Source: Pezizomycotina sp. ARF18 (Eukaryota; Ascomycota). From it: a DNA stretch of 63,091 nucleotides. Shown piece after piece: positions 35,972-47,865 of the stretch. Each line of letters opens with the position of its first letter. Position 1 is the stretch's first letter. The notes beneath the pieces were generated by a model, which saw nothing but the letters and a program-made list of their open reading frames with translations, was not told the origin of the DNA and did not search any database. Where the stretch lies: contig AZLU01000053.1 of assembly GCA_002224055.1 (NCBI GenBank), forward strand, positions 1-63,091, in the 5' to 3' direction. A program made the translations under genes and the position numbers.

Positions 35972-38900
35972 CTAGTCGCTGAGTCTCGAATCTAACGGGC
36001 TCTGGCTACGGCTTCGGTCTGATAAATCGCCTGCTTCATCACTCGTACCAAATATTCCGTTTGTCCATTCAACGAACGTGTTGATATCCAATATATCGTC
36101 CTCGACAAAGACTGTATCTCCGGCGCGTTCGTAGAAGCTCTCGTAGGATCGAATTACCATTTCCTACGTCGTTATTAGACTCTAGAATTTTCTTTGTTGT
36201 TATATAAATACTTTTTATCTTATTCTATATTATTTTTTCCCCCCCTTCTGTTATGAATCGGCTCATGGTCCAACATACCTGAACTTCTCCAACAAGGGAT
36301 TCTTTCGTCCTCCTGTCGTCGAAATAGCTTGATAATGTTCCCTTAGTAAAGGAACCTCTTTCTCAGCAGTGGATTTGAGTAACACTACTGCTTTCGCTGC
36401 ATCTGGTCCGCGACCGGAAGATTCCACTATCGACCGTGAAATTTTGGATGCCCAAGAGGTCGTGAACTCGTTAAGGACAGTTCTCAGTCGTCCATCTAAT
36501 TCCTGGGGCAAAATTAGCTGCGTGAAAAGGGCGCAAAGAACAGCGTTGTAGGTTCTTCTGGGCTGGCGAATACTTACTACTTTCGCATCTAGCATGTTCT
36601 CGACCACCTTCGGCAGACCTTTCTGCATCAATCGCAGTAAGCCATTTGGGTTAAACAGGCTACCTTTTTCTCTGATTTCCCAAAAGGTCCCAGTGACCGA
36701 ACTAAAGTCGATGTCCACCTCCGGCCGAACGTATTCTATGTCAAATGCCACGATTTGCTCCTTCAGTATTAGAAGATGCTTGATTAAAAACAGCTGAGAG
36801 TCCACAGTGGATTTTGGACTTTATGAGGTCACTGGCTTTGAGTAAGGAGCCAATACATATATGTACCACTTGGTGGGCAATGTCGTCAAACACTGTGGAC
36901 TAACAATTATCAATTAATGAGACTCACTTTTGAAAGAAGATATTACGGGGCTTCAACATCGTAAAGGGGATTGCGAAGAGTTTAAAAGGGGGAAATGAAT
37001 ACAAGAAGCAAGGAGGGTAATGGGAATGAAAGTTATACATTTACAAGCCGATATATCTTCGAGAGCAACCATATAGACTTGCGCAATGTCGGATACCAGC
37101 CTTGAAAAACTGCGTCGGTATCAAAAAGCCTGGAGTCGCCTTCGGCGAGCGAAGAGTCGGCGCTTCGTTTCGTAACCGCTTGGTTCTTGCGTGGGTAATC
37201 CAAGTCGTCGTCCTTTGGAGTAAAGTATTCATCTCATTCCGAATAACAGCCTGTGAGCGAAAGATCACGCGCGTCTGTGCATCTTGTAATGGCGATTGGA
37301 TGAGTTGTCCGAAGTCGAGTTGCGACTTGGAATTTTCGTAAGAATCCGCTTCAGCTAGGCGCATTAGTACTCTCCCAGAAGCTAGCCTTATACTAATCGA
37401 CAGCAATCAAAAGGAACTCACCGTCATCCGGATCCCTCATGTATCGGGTTTGGAAGAGCGAACATAGCTCGCAGAGTTTTACTAGCTGAGTTTCGTGGAT
37501 GATCCGCGGCCGTAAATGGTCGTACAAAGGTTCGCATAGCGTTTCCAGAAAGTCACTTGCGAAGCAGTCAGAACAAATCAATGCGTGACTTTGGAAAGTA
37601 TTTGAGGATTTCGTACTAAACCTGGCTCTCTCCCGTAGAGAAATACAAGTAAAAAAGATCGAATTCATCAAGGCAGACGCTTTTGACGTATGATATTGCA
37701 GACCGGGCAAATGCTGTGAGGTCTGTATTGGCAGACATGTCGTTCATTTTCTTCGATACCAGTGGATAAAGAAGTCTCTGTCTGATTCCGGCATACTGAC
37801 TGTAGCATTCATTCATCAAAGAAAGATATCTATTCATTTAATGTTAGCTAAAATTTCACGTCATATAAGTAGTGGTTTAAAAAAGAAAAAGAAGGGATGC
37901 AAGGTTCGAAAATAATGTGTATCATTCTGCCACTTACTCTTCATGCGCACATCTTTTGTCGATTTCATCGGTTAAGTCTCGTAATAAAGGTGCCCCCGAT
38001 CTAAACTTCGCATACAATAACGCTGATTGTGTAGTTTCGTTGATATTCTTTGCGCTTAATCGCTTCGTTACGTCGGCAGATAACTCGCGGAGTTCGTTGC
38101 TAACATAGACCTTAATGAGTGTGAGAGCTCGGGTCATGCATTGGCGGTATCTAGATAAGTAGAACTCCGCATCTTTAAAATTTGGCTACAAAAGATAAAT
38201 GTTAGACCACGCTGGTAAAGTCCGATTGCGACGATAAAATTGAGCTTACATGATCTTTCATGTATGCAATGCAGGTATCCAGTTGAGACAGCATGGTTTT
38301 GAAATCCTCCCTAACAACGATATCCGATCCTGGGGCGTGTAATCTCCTGGCGATCCCTTCCAGAGCGTTGAAATGCTCCAGATTCGCACCAATGTCCTCA
38401 GAAAGCGACTCTAAGCGCTTCTGCTCCGCAAGCAGGTCCTCGCAAGCGGCCTGGAATGCGGAAGTCTGGTCCCTGACGGCATCAAAGCCGTCAGACAAGT
38501 CTCCCAACAGCTGAACGGTTTCCTTCGTTTCCAAGAGCATCACGTCGCAGGAGTAAAGATAAGATGATAAGACGTCGCACAGTTCTCTAGTGGCGACAAA
38601 TTAGCACAGTGGCTGTTGAGATCCGAAAATTTTCAGAGACGGAAAGGAATCTAATCAAATAGAAATCAGAAGGCCAGTGGGTTGTTACCGATGCTGTGAA
38701 TCGTTCGCATTTTGCAGGTCGTCTTCAAATTGCTCGTACCAGCTTGCAAACTGTCTCTCATTAGCTATTCCTTTTATCTCCTCTAGATCGAGACCGCTGG
38801 TGAACCCCCGTCCTTTCAGAAGGTCTGCGGATTTGAGATCGCCGAAAGAATGACATCTTGTGGGTACGTTCGCTTTAGGAGGTTCGTTGGCTCTAGATTG

Positions 38901-39199
38901 GGGCGGTTGAGCGGTGAGCTTGGTATTGGCAAGAGTCGCGGCATACTTTCGTGAATTTTATCGGACTCCTTAGATTCTGATCAAATTAAACCAAAAAGCA
39001 AAATCGTTTCGAATAGATAAGAGGCGGGGCTTGAAATAAATCAATTGGCTAGTTTCCATTCTGCTTTGAAAGAGCTTACTGGTTTTGAAGCCGCGGTCTC
39101 TTTTCGGGCTGCTTCCGGGCTCAATGTCCTAGGTCGCTGTTTTCGCTCCGGCGATTTGTTCTCAACGACTGAGGAATTATACCAATGGTCCTCATACAT
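35972..39199 (-). CDS. COG3: Conserved oligomeric Golgi complex subunit 3 (COG3/Sec34)
   Basis: A lobe A subunit of the COG tether, which catches retrograde vesicles at the Golgi. It starts MYEDHWYNSSVVENKSPERK. The N-terminal region has the low-complexity PPKANVPTRCHSFG and then the Sec34-like domain: GFTSGLDLEEIKGIANERQF, WYEQFEDDL, TKETVQLLGDLSDGFDAVRD, QTSAFQAACEDLLAEQKRLE and NLEHFNALEGIARRLHAPGS. Downstream are FKDAEFYLSRYRQCMTRALT, IKVYVSNELRELSADV, LSLMNECYSQYAGIRQRLLY, the C-terminal FLIKHLLILKEQIVAFDIEY, VDIDFSSVTGTFWEIR and VIRSYESFYERA, ending SRLSD. About 850 residues in several exons. Frame changes are present, and the exact intron set between 36800 and 38600 was not resolved fully. 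Confidence 0.88.
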
Positions 39200-39889
39200 T
39201 TTTTCCCCTTTCCCTTTCCTTTGTGAGGAGTCTAAGGCATTAAAGGGAAGAACGCTGGGCTGTTGGCTCTTATTCTGCTGCGTATTTAAGTTAAATAAGC
39301 CGATGTGAACTATCAAGTAGCTGACTAGCTGAGCGTTTGTCGCGAATTTCTCTATTATGCTGGGGTTTTGCTAGTATACTAATTGCTCTTGCTTTGGGTG
39401 TCCTCATCTCAGTTACCTTTTCCGCTTCGTTAAAAGTTGATCCGGTTCGCTGCTAAAAAAGAGTCTAAGGCAAAGAAGAATTAAGGCTCAAGGGCAAAAA
39501 ATTAAGCTCAGTTAACGTGGAGATCCTGCGACGGAACATCCCGGCCCCGCGACCACTTCTCACCAAAATTTCTTTTTTAAAAGTCACTGGCGTTGGTATT
39601 ATAACAATAATATAAATTCAAAAGTATAGCTAGTTAAAATACTAGTACCGAATAATATTATCATTATCGCAAGGCGTTCGATTGTCTATCTAGGTCTATC
39701 GATGTATTTCTAGCATAAGTTCTATTTCGATTGCCATCGGAGCATCTCGACATTAATATTGGTTCCGATCCCAGACGTGCAAAAAAAAAGAGCGCCAAAA
39801 TTTCCAAATTTTATCCCGCAGTCGCTATATGACCGCTGATGGGCGTGTGCAAAGGCGGCCCTCTAGGCGTTCTGCTAGAGAGGTTTTAT
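39200..39889. other. Region between COG3 (-) and the desaturase (-)
   Basis: Promoter side of COG3 and 3' flank of the desaturase. AT-rich at 39590-39720. No coding sequence or RNA gene recognised. Confidence 0.55.
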
Positions 39890-41956
39890 TCAAAGGCGGT
39901 GGTCCTCCGAAGCAGCCTTCTCACAGTAGCTCTGACACTCTCTGAAAATTCTGGCTTGCCTTCCTATCTCACCCAAGTGGCTGATTACTTCCTTGTTCCC
40001 ATCATAGAATCCATAGATAGCATATGGGATCTGAACGTCTTACAGAATTCTTTGACATATGGTTGTGCCTTGCGGAGGTTGTGTCTCGGGAGCCGGGGAA
40101 ACCTTTGAAGAAAGAAGAGGGTTAGCTTGAAACTAAAAAAAAAAAAAAGAAAAAAGAAAGAAAAAGCAATACATACAGGTGGTGAATAGCTTGGAATTGG
40201 AGACCGCCATGAAAGAAATCCAGCCACGTTGGGCAGACGACATCCATAGTTGTCCTCATCATCCTCTGCGGAAAGCTCTCATTCGGGCCCACATCGGACG
40301 TACTCATTGCAAAGTGGCTGAGTGTAATTTGGACATGAAGCGGCATCGTAACGCCGTGACTGATAGCCACGTAATAAAACCTTTCCCAACCGGTCGGGAT
40401 GCTCTTATACAGCACACCGTAGCCGAACCAGGCCCAGAAAAACAGCCATACCAACAAGTTCGACCCACGTATGCCACCAAGCGATCCTTTCCTTGGACCT
40501 TTCCTGTTCAGGAGAAGATCCATGATTGGGCGTAGAGATTGAATCGCCCGAAACCGAGGATTGGATAGTAAAGATATTCTGATACTTGACGAAAAACGCA
40601 CCGAAAGCGTCAAAGTGCATGATGTGTTCGTGAAATGTAGAAGTAGACACTAGAAAACAAGCGGTTATCCACGGCGAAAAAGGGTAGATGTTGGATATCC
40701 GGGTCATGCTCAGGCTCATTTGTTACGATGTGATGCACCTTAAAAAAGCCATTAGCCCTGGAGAGCTTGGAAACAAGGATCGAATCACGATAAAAAGAGG
40801 AGAGGGAAAAAGAAAGAAAAAAAGAGAGTGTGTGAGTGTGAGTGTGAGGGAGAGAAACTTACATTATGGGATAGTTTCCACCAACCCAATGGAAAGCCCA
40901 CCACAGAAATCTGCGATGAATATTCCTATCAACGTGTCAATGGTGAAGTTATGGTGATACCATGTGTCCGGCATCATGGCAGTGAAGGCTATCTGATGCC
41001 AAAAAATCAAGAAGAAGGCTGGACATGGCATACCAGCCAATGTGTAGAAGGTACATCGAAGATCCAAACAGAATTGAGTACCGCATTACCTCCCATGCAT
41101 ATGCCGTAGTACAGTCGTAGAGGTTATTGCTCGAAGTCTACTTCCAGCTGCCGGTACTTTTGCACAACCTTGCCTGTGTAGCTTGATCCAAAAGGATATT
41201 TGCAAGGTCAATTTCTAGTCGCTTCTTCTCCTCGGCCTTCATTTTCCCAAACCTATCACCGTCTTCTTCAGATGCGAGGATACAGACGTCGTAACAGATG
41301 ATGCATCATCAGCAGCACGAGTAGCCTTGTATCTTTGACGCAACCGTGGGTCAATCAAGTATTGCGCTCGCTGCTTTCTGAAGGGCAGTATCCGAGCCGG
41401 AGTCGGACCGCTCGCTAACACTAGCAGCCGAAGTAGCTTCCTCTGACTCAGAAAAGCTCTCCGGGTACCCGTCATCTCCATCACGAGATGAAGCTTCAGT
41501 AAGCTTCCGAAGCTGCACTTGGATTGGAGGTGTGAAATTGACCCAGGCGCCTTCGATTAATCCAATCTTGAAGTTCTTCATTCGCCTTCTTGCTTCCGCA
41601 GAGTGGCCTTTAGTCGTTGTAGCGGGCGATATCAAGGATTGTCAGCTAGGTGTCTACCTGCTGGATATAATGACAACAAATGATTGGGTCGGAGGGGTTA
41701 TCAAAAGGGGGAAAGCAACAGCTCATTATAGCTAGATAGTATAGCTACAAACAGAAATTCGGAAGAAAGATGAAAAAGGACTTACCATTTACTTTCGTCC
41801 GTCGCGTCTCTACCAACCATGTGAAGGATAGCTTTCGGACCCCCTGGGTGGTAGGCCATCCAAGTACCAATTTCAGGACCATGTTGTCCACTATCACTAT
41901 GGTATCTCCATCGGCAATTTTCCCTCGATTTGTCTCCTCGAGAGTACCTTCGACAT
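39890..41956 (-). CDS. Sphingolipid delta-8 desaturase with N-terminal cytochrome b5 domain
   Basis: A membrane front-end desaturase that puts a double bond at position 8 of the sphingoid base of fungal glucosylceramides. It starts MSKVLSRRQIEGKIADGDTI, followed by the cytochrome b5 haem motif YHPGG (TWMAYHPGGPKAILHMVGRD). Three histidine boxes can be read: HDAGH (near 40970, needing frame repair), HN-VHH (split by the intron 40739-40862) and QFQAIHH (near 40180). Other landmarks are FTIDTLIGIFIADFCGGLSI, TNEPEHDPDIQHLPFFAV, FFVKYQNIF and FPQRMMRTTMDVVCPTWLDF. The C-terminus reads PRLPRHNLRKAQPYVKEFCK, SHLGEIGRQARIFRE and ends EDHRL with TGA at 39890-39892. Fused b5, QxxHH and close wording to fungal delta-8 enzymes support the call; a delta-5/6 fatty acid desaturase is a less likely alternative. 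Confidence 0.9.
40739..40862 (-). other. Intron splitting the second histidine box of the desaturase
   Basis: The donor GTAAGT follows SHN and the acceptor TTTTTTAAG precedes VHHIVTNEP, so the HNVHH metal-binding motif is encoded by two exons. The intron carries (GTGTGA)-like repeats on the plus strand at 40828-40848. Confidence 0.8.
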
Positions 41957-44136
41957 GGTTTTGCGTCTACTATTTGAATGTTTTGGTGGTAAGGCTCTCC
42001 GTGAATGAATTGAAAGCTGATTCCCCGCAGAGTTCCAGCGCTGGCGACGGATGCACGGTTTCCTTGCTCAATCATCAATCGCCGGTTGGCGATGTCAGAA
42101 TGAGGGCACCACGCGCCACTTTCAACTTTTAGGGTTTATTTCTTTTTTAGATTCTGCCTCCCCCTTTTTTCTTGTTAGAGCACGTTCGAAGACTCTTTTT
42201 ACTGTTCGATACGTAAAGGTAAAAGGGAAATCAATAAACAATAGATAATAATTTATCAATAATAGAGTGATAATTATATTGGATCAACGATATTAAAAAA
42301 AAATACTTGTCAAAATGTATTATTAATTGAATGCTTCATGACGTAGATGGTACGACAAAAACTACAGTAGTTTTACTTGGTATCTTCACCTTTTCTGTTA
42401 TCACACCATTATGCGGGAAGAGATAGTGGTTGCTGTTATTCCCGGCGGTGCTCTTTCCCTTTTACTTTTATTTTATTTTATTTTTTATTTTCCACAAACA
42501 AAATCCGTTGCCTGCTCTTTCTCTTTTTTTTCTTTTTTTTTTTTTTTTTTCTCTTTCGCTTGGCTCGATGCATGCTACTTGGAATTTATAGAGCTGCTCT
42601 CTCTTCTCTTCTCTTATTGTATTCTCCTACTTATCTTGAACGGTTTAATCGAGTACTGCACAGCAGCAAAACAATGCACAAGCTGCACCTGTTTGAGCTA
42701 TCGATGTGCAGTGCTGCGATTATTTTTTTTTTGGTATACTTGTTTCTCGGTCAAGGCTTCCCCGGAGCAGCTTTTAAAAGGGCGCTAGCCGCTAGGAGAC
42801 TCGGAGATTTTGCGGGCAGAGTAAAAGCAGTGGGTTTAACAGGAAATTTTTAACGGAAAGGGTAACTAACGGCGCTCTGTTTTCTCCTTGCAGAAACTTC
42901 AGCTCAAGTTGGACCCCCAGGAAGCAGCACACACCAACATATCAGGGCCCCCCTTGTTCAGATAGCGTCTAATATCTCTCAGAGACGACTGAGCTGTGAG
43001 GAAACACCCCCAAATATTTTCTCTCCTCCTGTGCTTAAGCTAGCGCAGGTTGCACGTACGTGGCGATATTTGCTACTTGTCATTACCGGGCTATACGTGA
43101 TATCCAAACCAAAGAACGAGGACGCGATAGAAATCTGCCTCGAAGTCAAGTGACTCTTTCTTCCTGATTCTCGTACTGTGGGTTCTTTGAAAACATGGCG
43201 GAGCTTACCAAATTTTGCCACACGCTGAGTCGGATTCTAGCCCAAGACCCCATCAAGAACCCATTGACTCTCGCTTTGCTGAGATGATGAGGCAGAATTT
43301 TGAACGCTTTATCATATATCCTCTTTTCAAATAATATCCACACAAGATCAAGACTTCAGCAGCTGCCTTACCCTAGGAATAGAGCAGCTATGATAGGCCA
43401 GTCACAAGATGTGAAGGAAAGGTTTTATAAATACCTAGGACCTCTGTGTTTCCATTTGTTTATTTGTGGAAATAGCTAACCCCACGCTGTCAGATTTCAG
43501 CAGGGCTTTAGAATTGAGCTTATTTCCACGAGATATCATCGGAAAGATGTCATCTAACGTAAACATCTTAATTTAAAAAACATTGACCGGGGTGGTTTCA
43601 TAAAGTGATTGAAGAAATAAAACAAAAATCAAGGAGAGGAGGACAATCTCGGAAATCTGATCTTAAATGTTCCTGCATATCATCTGGTCAGTGCTTCCTC
43701 TTTACTTTATCGTTTATTTTCTTTTTCTTGTTCTCCAATCTTTTCAGTGCAGGTCTAAGATGAGTAGTGTGCTGATGGATAGGTATAGGCATTGAGTTGA
43801 CGATATAATGGGCCCATCAGCTCCAAACGGACGTGGAGCAGTCCAAAAAACGTGTTCTCGTTTGGCGGAAATCGGGAAAATCTACTATTTTTGCGGCTGT
43901 GTGATCGTTATCGCCGTTTTTCAAAAGAAAATTTTTCGGCTGATCATGCACGTTTTCGATGGAAAGCTGAGCCAAGACGCTGAACCAGACTTACTGGGTT
44001 ACAAGCTATTGCAAGGTGCAACTAGTGACTTTCGTACAAGGACTCAGAGTATTTCGCCGGCCAGGCCCCAGCGGGTACATTTTTAGTGGCTTTCGTCGAT
44101 CTTATTTGTTCATCTAGTGAGGCTGACGCACGCGGT

Positions 44137-44195
44137 TCCCCACTGGGGACTAATGCAATACTTTGGTCCCCGCTGGAACTAATGCAATGCTTTGG
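44137..44195 (+). repeat. Tandem duplication of a 30-base unit
   Basis: The unit TCCCC(A/G)CTGG..ACTAATGCAAT(A/G)CTTTGG occurs twice head to tail (44137-44166 and 44167-44195) with few differences. The first copy includes the palindrome TCCCCACTGGGGA. Confidence 0.8.
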
Positions 44196-44819
44196 TACGG
44201 CAGAGGGAACAAAAATGACGAACGAGAGCCTGCTCCTAGATTGCAGATGTAGGTAGAACGGGTTCGTTCCGAGTATACCAGATTCTATGTCAAGCCTGAC
44301 TTTGGCGAGAAAGGTAAGTATTCAAGGATTGGGGTTGCTTTTGCAAAAAAGAAAGAAACGCTTCAATCAGGAATTCTAGAGGCCGCGAATGTCAAAAGCA
44401 GCACTGACTGGTCTTCGAGTGGAGAATGAAAATCAATCGATCAATAATAAGCGGATGCTATAGGTGATACACTGCTGACAATCGCTGGTACAACACAAGG
44501 CATCTTCGATCTCTCTTAGATCTCGCTCGCCTTCCCTTTCTCTCTTTTCTTTTTCTTTTTCTTTTTCTTTTTCTTTTCTTTCTTTCTTTTGTTTTTGGCA
44601 TTTTAAGCAAAATTGAAAAGAGTCCTTTCAATATAAGAATCAGTCTCGTCCCCCAATTCTCAAATTTACACTTTTGCAAGAAATTAATATAAAGAAGAAA
44701 AGGGCAATCTATCAGCTCTCAAGTCTTCAGAATATATTGAATTCAGAGCAAGCAACTGTGGGACACTAACAATATCTCTCACGGGCTCGGCAAAGAACAA
44801 AAAGTTGAGACTTCCAATT

Positions 44820-45480
44820 CACTTAACGAAACATCTCCACACTCCCTTACGCCGCCAGATCTTTCCTTCACTCACTCCTCCGCTACCTTTCAGCATTCTT
44901 TAATTATCTCTCCTCTCTTCCTCCTCACCTTTCACCACCTCCTCCATCCTTCTCCCCAACAACCTAGTTCCCTATCCTACGCTTCTTCAAAGTATATATT
45001 AGAGGATAATTCGATCTTTAATTTATTCATATATATCTTGAAATATTGTCTTAAAAAGCCAAAAAAGAAAAGGGACAGGGCTGTGGAGTGAAACGATTCG
45101 AATACATAATCTGATTAGAACAACACCATTGAACCCGATAGATCCTTTCGGTGCCATTTAATAATCCCTTCCCCCAGGAGTTGTGTGGAATAAAAAAAAA
45201 AAAATAGGAATTTTATATATAAAAAAAAAAAAAAAATAAAAATAAAAATAAATCAGCTAAAAAGGGAACCTGAGCCACCACCATTTACTGCGCCGAAGTA
45301 CCACCAAAAAAGAAATCCGACTACAACTTTCTACCGCCCCCAACATCACACACCACAATTCCATTCCGTTTGTCATCGCCACCACACATTCCCTCCTACA
45401 CACGCTCTCTCTCTTTCCTCTTCACCTCTTCCTAGCCTACCTCTCGATCCTCCCACCCTCGCCCAGCAAGAAAACAAACA
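44820..45480 (+). promoter_or_regulatory. C/T-rich promoter and leader of the metacaspase gene
   Basis: Two pyrimidine-rich stretches (44820-44990 and 45340-45480) with almost no G flank an A-rich block. CT-rich tracts around transcription starts are a known feature of strongly expressed filamentous fungal genes; the exact start site is not visible. Confidence 0.5.
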
Positions 45481-45523
45481 CAATAAAAATATAATAGTAT
45501 AAGAGGAAAGAAGTCTCACCGCC

Positions 45524-47865
45524 ATGTCGTACTATCCAGGTCAAGGCCACCACGGCCATCAGCAATACCGCCATACGACCAGCAGCAGCAGCAGCAGCAG
45601 CAGTATCCTCCACCTCAGCAACCGTACTACCCGTAAGTTTATATCTTGGTTTTATTTATTTACTTATTAGTTTACTTTCTTTAAAGACAAAGTATCAATT
45701 TAATTCTGTTTTTCTCTTGTCCATTTAAAGATTTACTTAGCGCAAATATTGTTTCACTGAGCAGTTTAGTAACTAACTGTTGGTTGCAAAATACAGACCT
45801 CCGCAGCAGGGTGGATATTACCCGCCGCCGCAGAACCAACCTCCGCCGAATCAGCCGTCTATCCGTATGTTTATCAATCTGAATCTGAACCTTCACCAGA
45901 CCCATATGATCCCTCCTATAACCCGTCACCGTCATCATCCTCCTCCTCCAGACCCCTTTCCTGCGGACTTCACAGTCCCGCATTTTGTCAGAAAGTGTGC
46001 TTTAAGCCTAACGCTTCAAGAAGACCACCGCAAGGATACGGATCTCCGCAACCACCGCCTCAACATGGAGGCCAGTACCGGTCAGTAAAGGCTTCGTTAT
46101 GACAGCTATATTATTTATTCACTATTTTAATTATTTCGTTATTGTTTTTTATTTCTTAAAATATAACCCCGTTTTACCTTCTTCATACCTGGCTTGGTCG
46201 TGAAGGCTGACTTTTTTTTTCGCCTTTTAATAACAGCCGCCATCATATCCTCCGCAAGGCTACCCGCCCAGGTGGAAGTTATCCGAATTCACCTGCGCCT
46301 TATGGGCACACGGAAGGCTCTAGAATTGGTATTTCCCCATCAATAAAACTACATATCAAGATCTCGAATTCGCAGACAGCGGAGAATAATAAAAACTATC
46401 CTCTCTGTATTCAACTTGTTCTAACTCTCCGTGCTCATACTAGCTATGCCTACAATGACCAACAACGCGTATAATAGTGGCAATCACAATGCTCCCCACC
46501 GCCGCCAACTGGACCTCAGAATTTTGGACAAGGTGCCCCTAATTACCAGTGGACCCCAAGCAATGCACAGGCAAGCGAAAAGCACTTCTTATAGGCATAA
46601 ACTACTTTGGCCAGCAGGGACAGTTGAGGGGCTGCATCAACGGACGTCAAAAACATGTCCACATTCTTGCACGAAAGGTTTGGCTACGCGAGGGAAGACA
46701 TGGTGATCTTGACAGACGATCAGCAAAACCCGCGAAGTCAACCTACGAAACAGAATATAATACAGGCAATGTACTGGCTTGTGAAGGATGCCCAGCCTGA
46801 TGACTCTCTGTTCTTCCATTACTCCGGTATGTCAAACACGGTCTACATTTTCTTCGTTCTTAAATAAATAAATAAATAAGCATGCTAAATGGTTTAATTA
46901 GGTCACGGAGGCCAGACGAAGGATCTGGATGGTGATGAGAACGATGGTAAGTCTTTCCCCCTATTAGTTGGTATGCTGCCCTAATTTACTGATTGTAATA
47001 ATTCCTTAGGCTACGATGAAACAATAATACCCTGTTGACTTTCGCGTTGCTGGTCACATTGTTGATGATGAAATGCACCGTATCTGTTAGTGGAAACACC
47101 TTTCCCCTCCCTTTAACGGAAGACTTAGATATGGTGCTAACTCTTATTCTAGGTTCAACCTCTTAAACCAGGTGTCGCCTTACAGCTATATTGATTCCTG
47201 TCATTCTGGTCGGCATTGGATCTTCCGTACTTGTATTCAACCCAGTAAGTCTAAACTCTTGATATCTAACCATCTCTTTTGCTCATTATATGATAACCTA
47301 CCATTATAGGGTTGCTCAAAGAGCCGAATCTTGCAAAGGAGGCCGGTACCGGTCTCCTGCAGGCTATTTCAGCATACGGCAAGGGAGATCTTGGTGGCGT
47401 TGCTTCATCTGCTATGGGCTTCTTTAAGAAAGCGACAACGGGCCAGAAAGCAGAGGAAAAGGCTCGCCGAACGAAGACGTCGCCGGCGGACGTTATTCAG
47501 TGGTCTGGATCCAAAGATGTTCAAACCTCGTACGTCTAAAACCGCCTCCACTTCACCCTGATTAAACACGAATCTAATTACAAATGCGATAAATCCTCAG
47601 AGCCGATGCATTCGAAGCCGGAGAGGCCACTGGTGCTATGAGTTGGGCGTTCATAACTGCTCTTAAAAAGAACCCTCAACAGAGCTACCAGTCGCTTTTG
47701 AACAGCATCCGAGGGGAGCTACAAGGCAAATATCAACAAAAGCCGCAGCTTAGCTGCAGCCATCCTTTAGGTACAGAAGAAAAACTCCTTTTATTTTTGA
47801 CTAAGGTCTCATGGTTATCTTATTTTCCCTTTATCCCATCGAATACACAATTTCATCTACCATAA
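45524..47865 (+). CDS. MCA1: Metacaspase, type I
   Basis: A calcium-dependent arginine/lysine-specific cysteine protease with roles in protein quality control and cell death in fungi. It starts [11 protein letters not shown]; the prodomain is rich in Q, P and Y with a CAG-repeat-coded glutamine run at about 45581-45603 and [20 protein letters not shown]. The p20 domain opens [26 protein letters not shown], then [40 protein letters not shown]. The catalytic histidine lies in HYSG/HGGQ, split by an intron (46827-46902); the catalytic cysteine is in DSCHSG (47193-47209). Then [33 protein letters not shown] and [40 protein letters not shown]. Both catalytic residues are present. The end is unclear: homology stops at SCSHPL near 47770, where a GTACAG donor may start a last intron; the open frame runs to 47865. 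Confidence 0.9.

Larger units (their letters stand above)
41957..45523. other. Long divergent intergenic region desaturase / metacaspase
   Basis: About 3.6 kb without conserved coding sequence. Contents: T-rich block 42510-42550, a tandem 30-base duplication (44137-44195), TTTTC repeats (44545-44590), two C/T-rich leader-like stretches (44820-44990 and 45340-45470) and A runs at 45190-45245. A 92-codon plus ORF at 43808-44086 has ordinary composition but no recognisable domain; I cannot support it as a gene. Confidence 0.5.

Noticed and set aside
43808-44086. Plus ORF of 92 codons
   Set aside because: Composition is unremarkable, but no domain, no homology that I recognise and no support for expression; left as non-coding.
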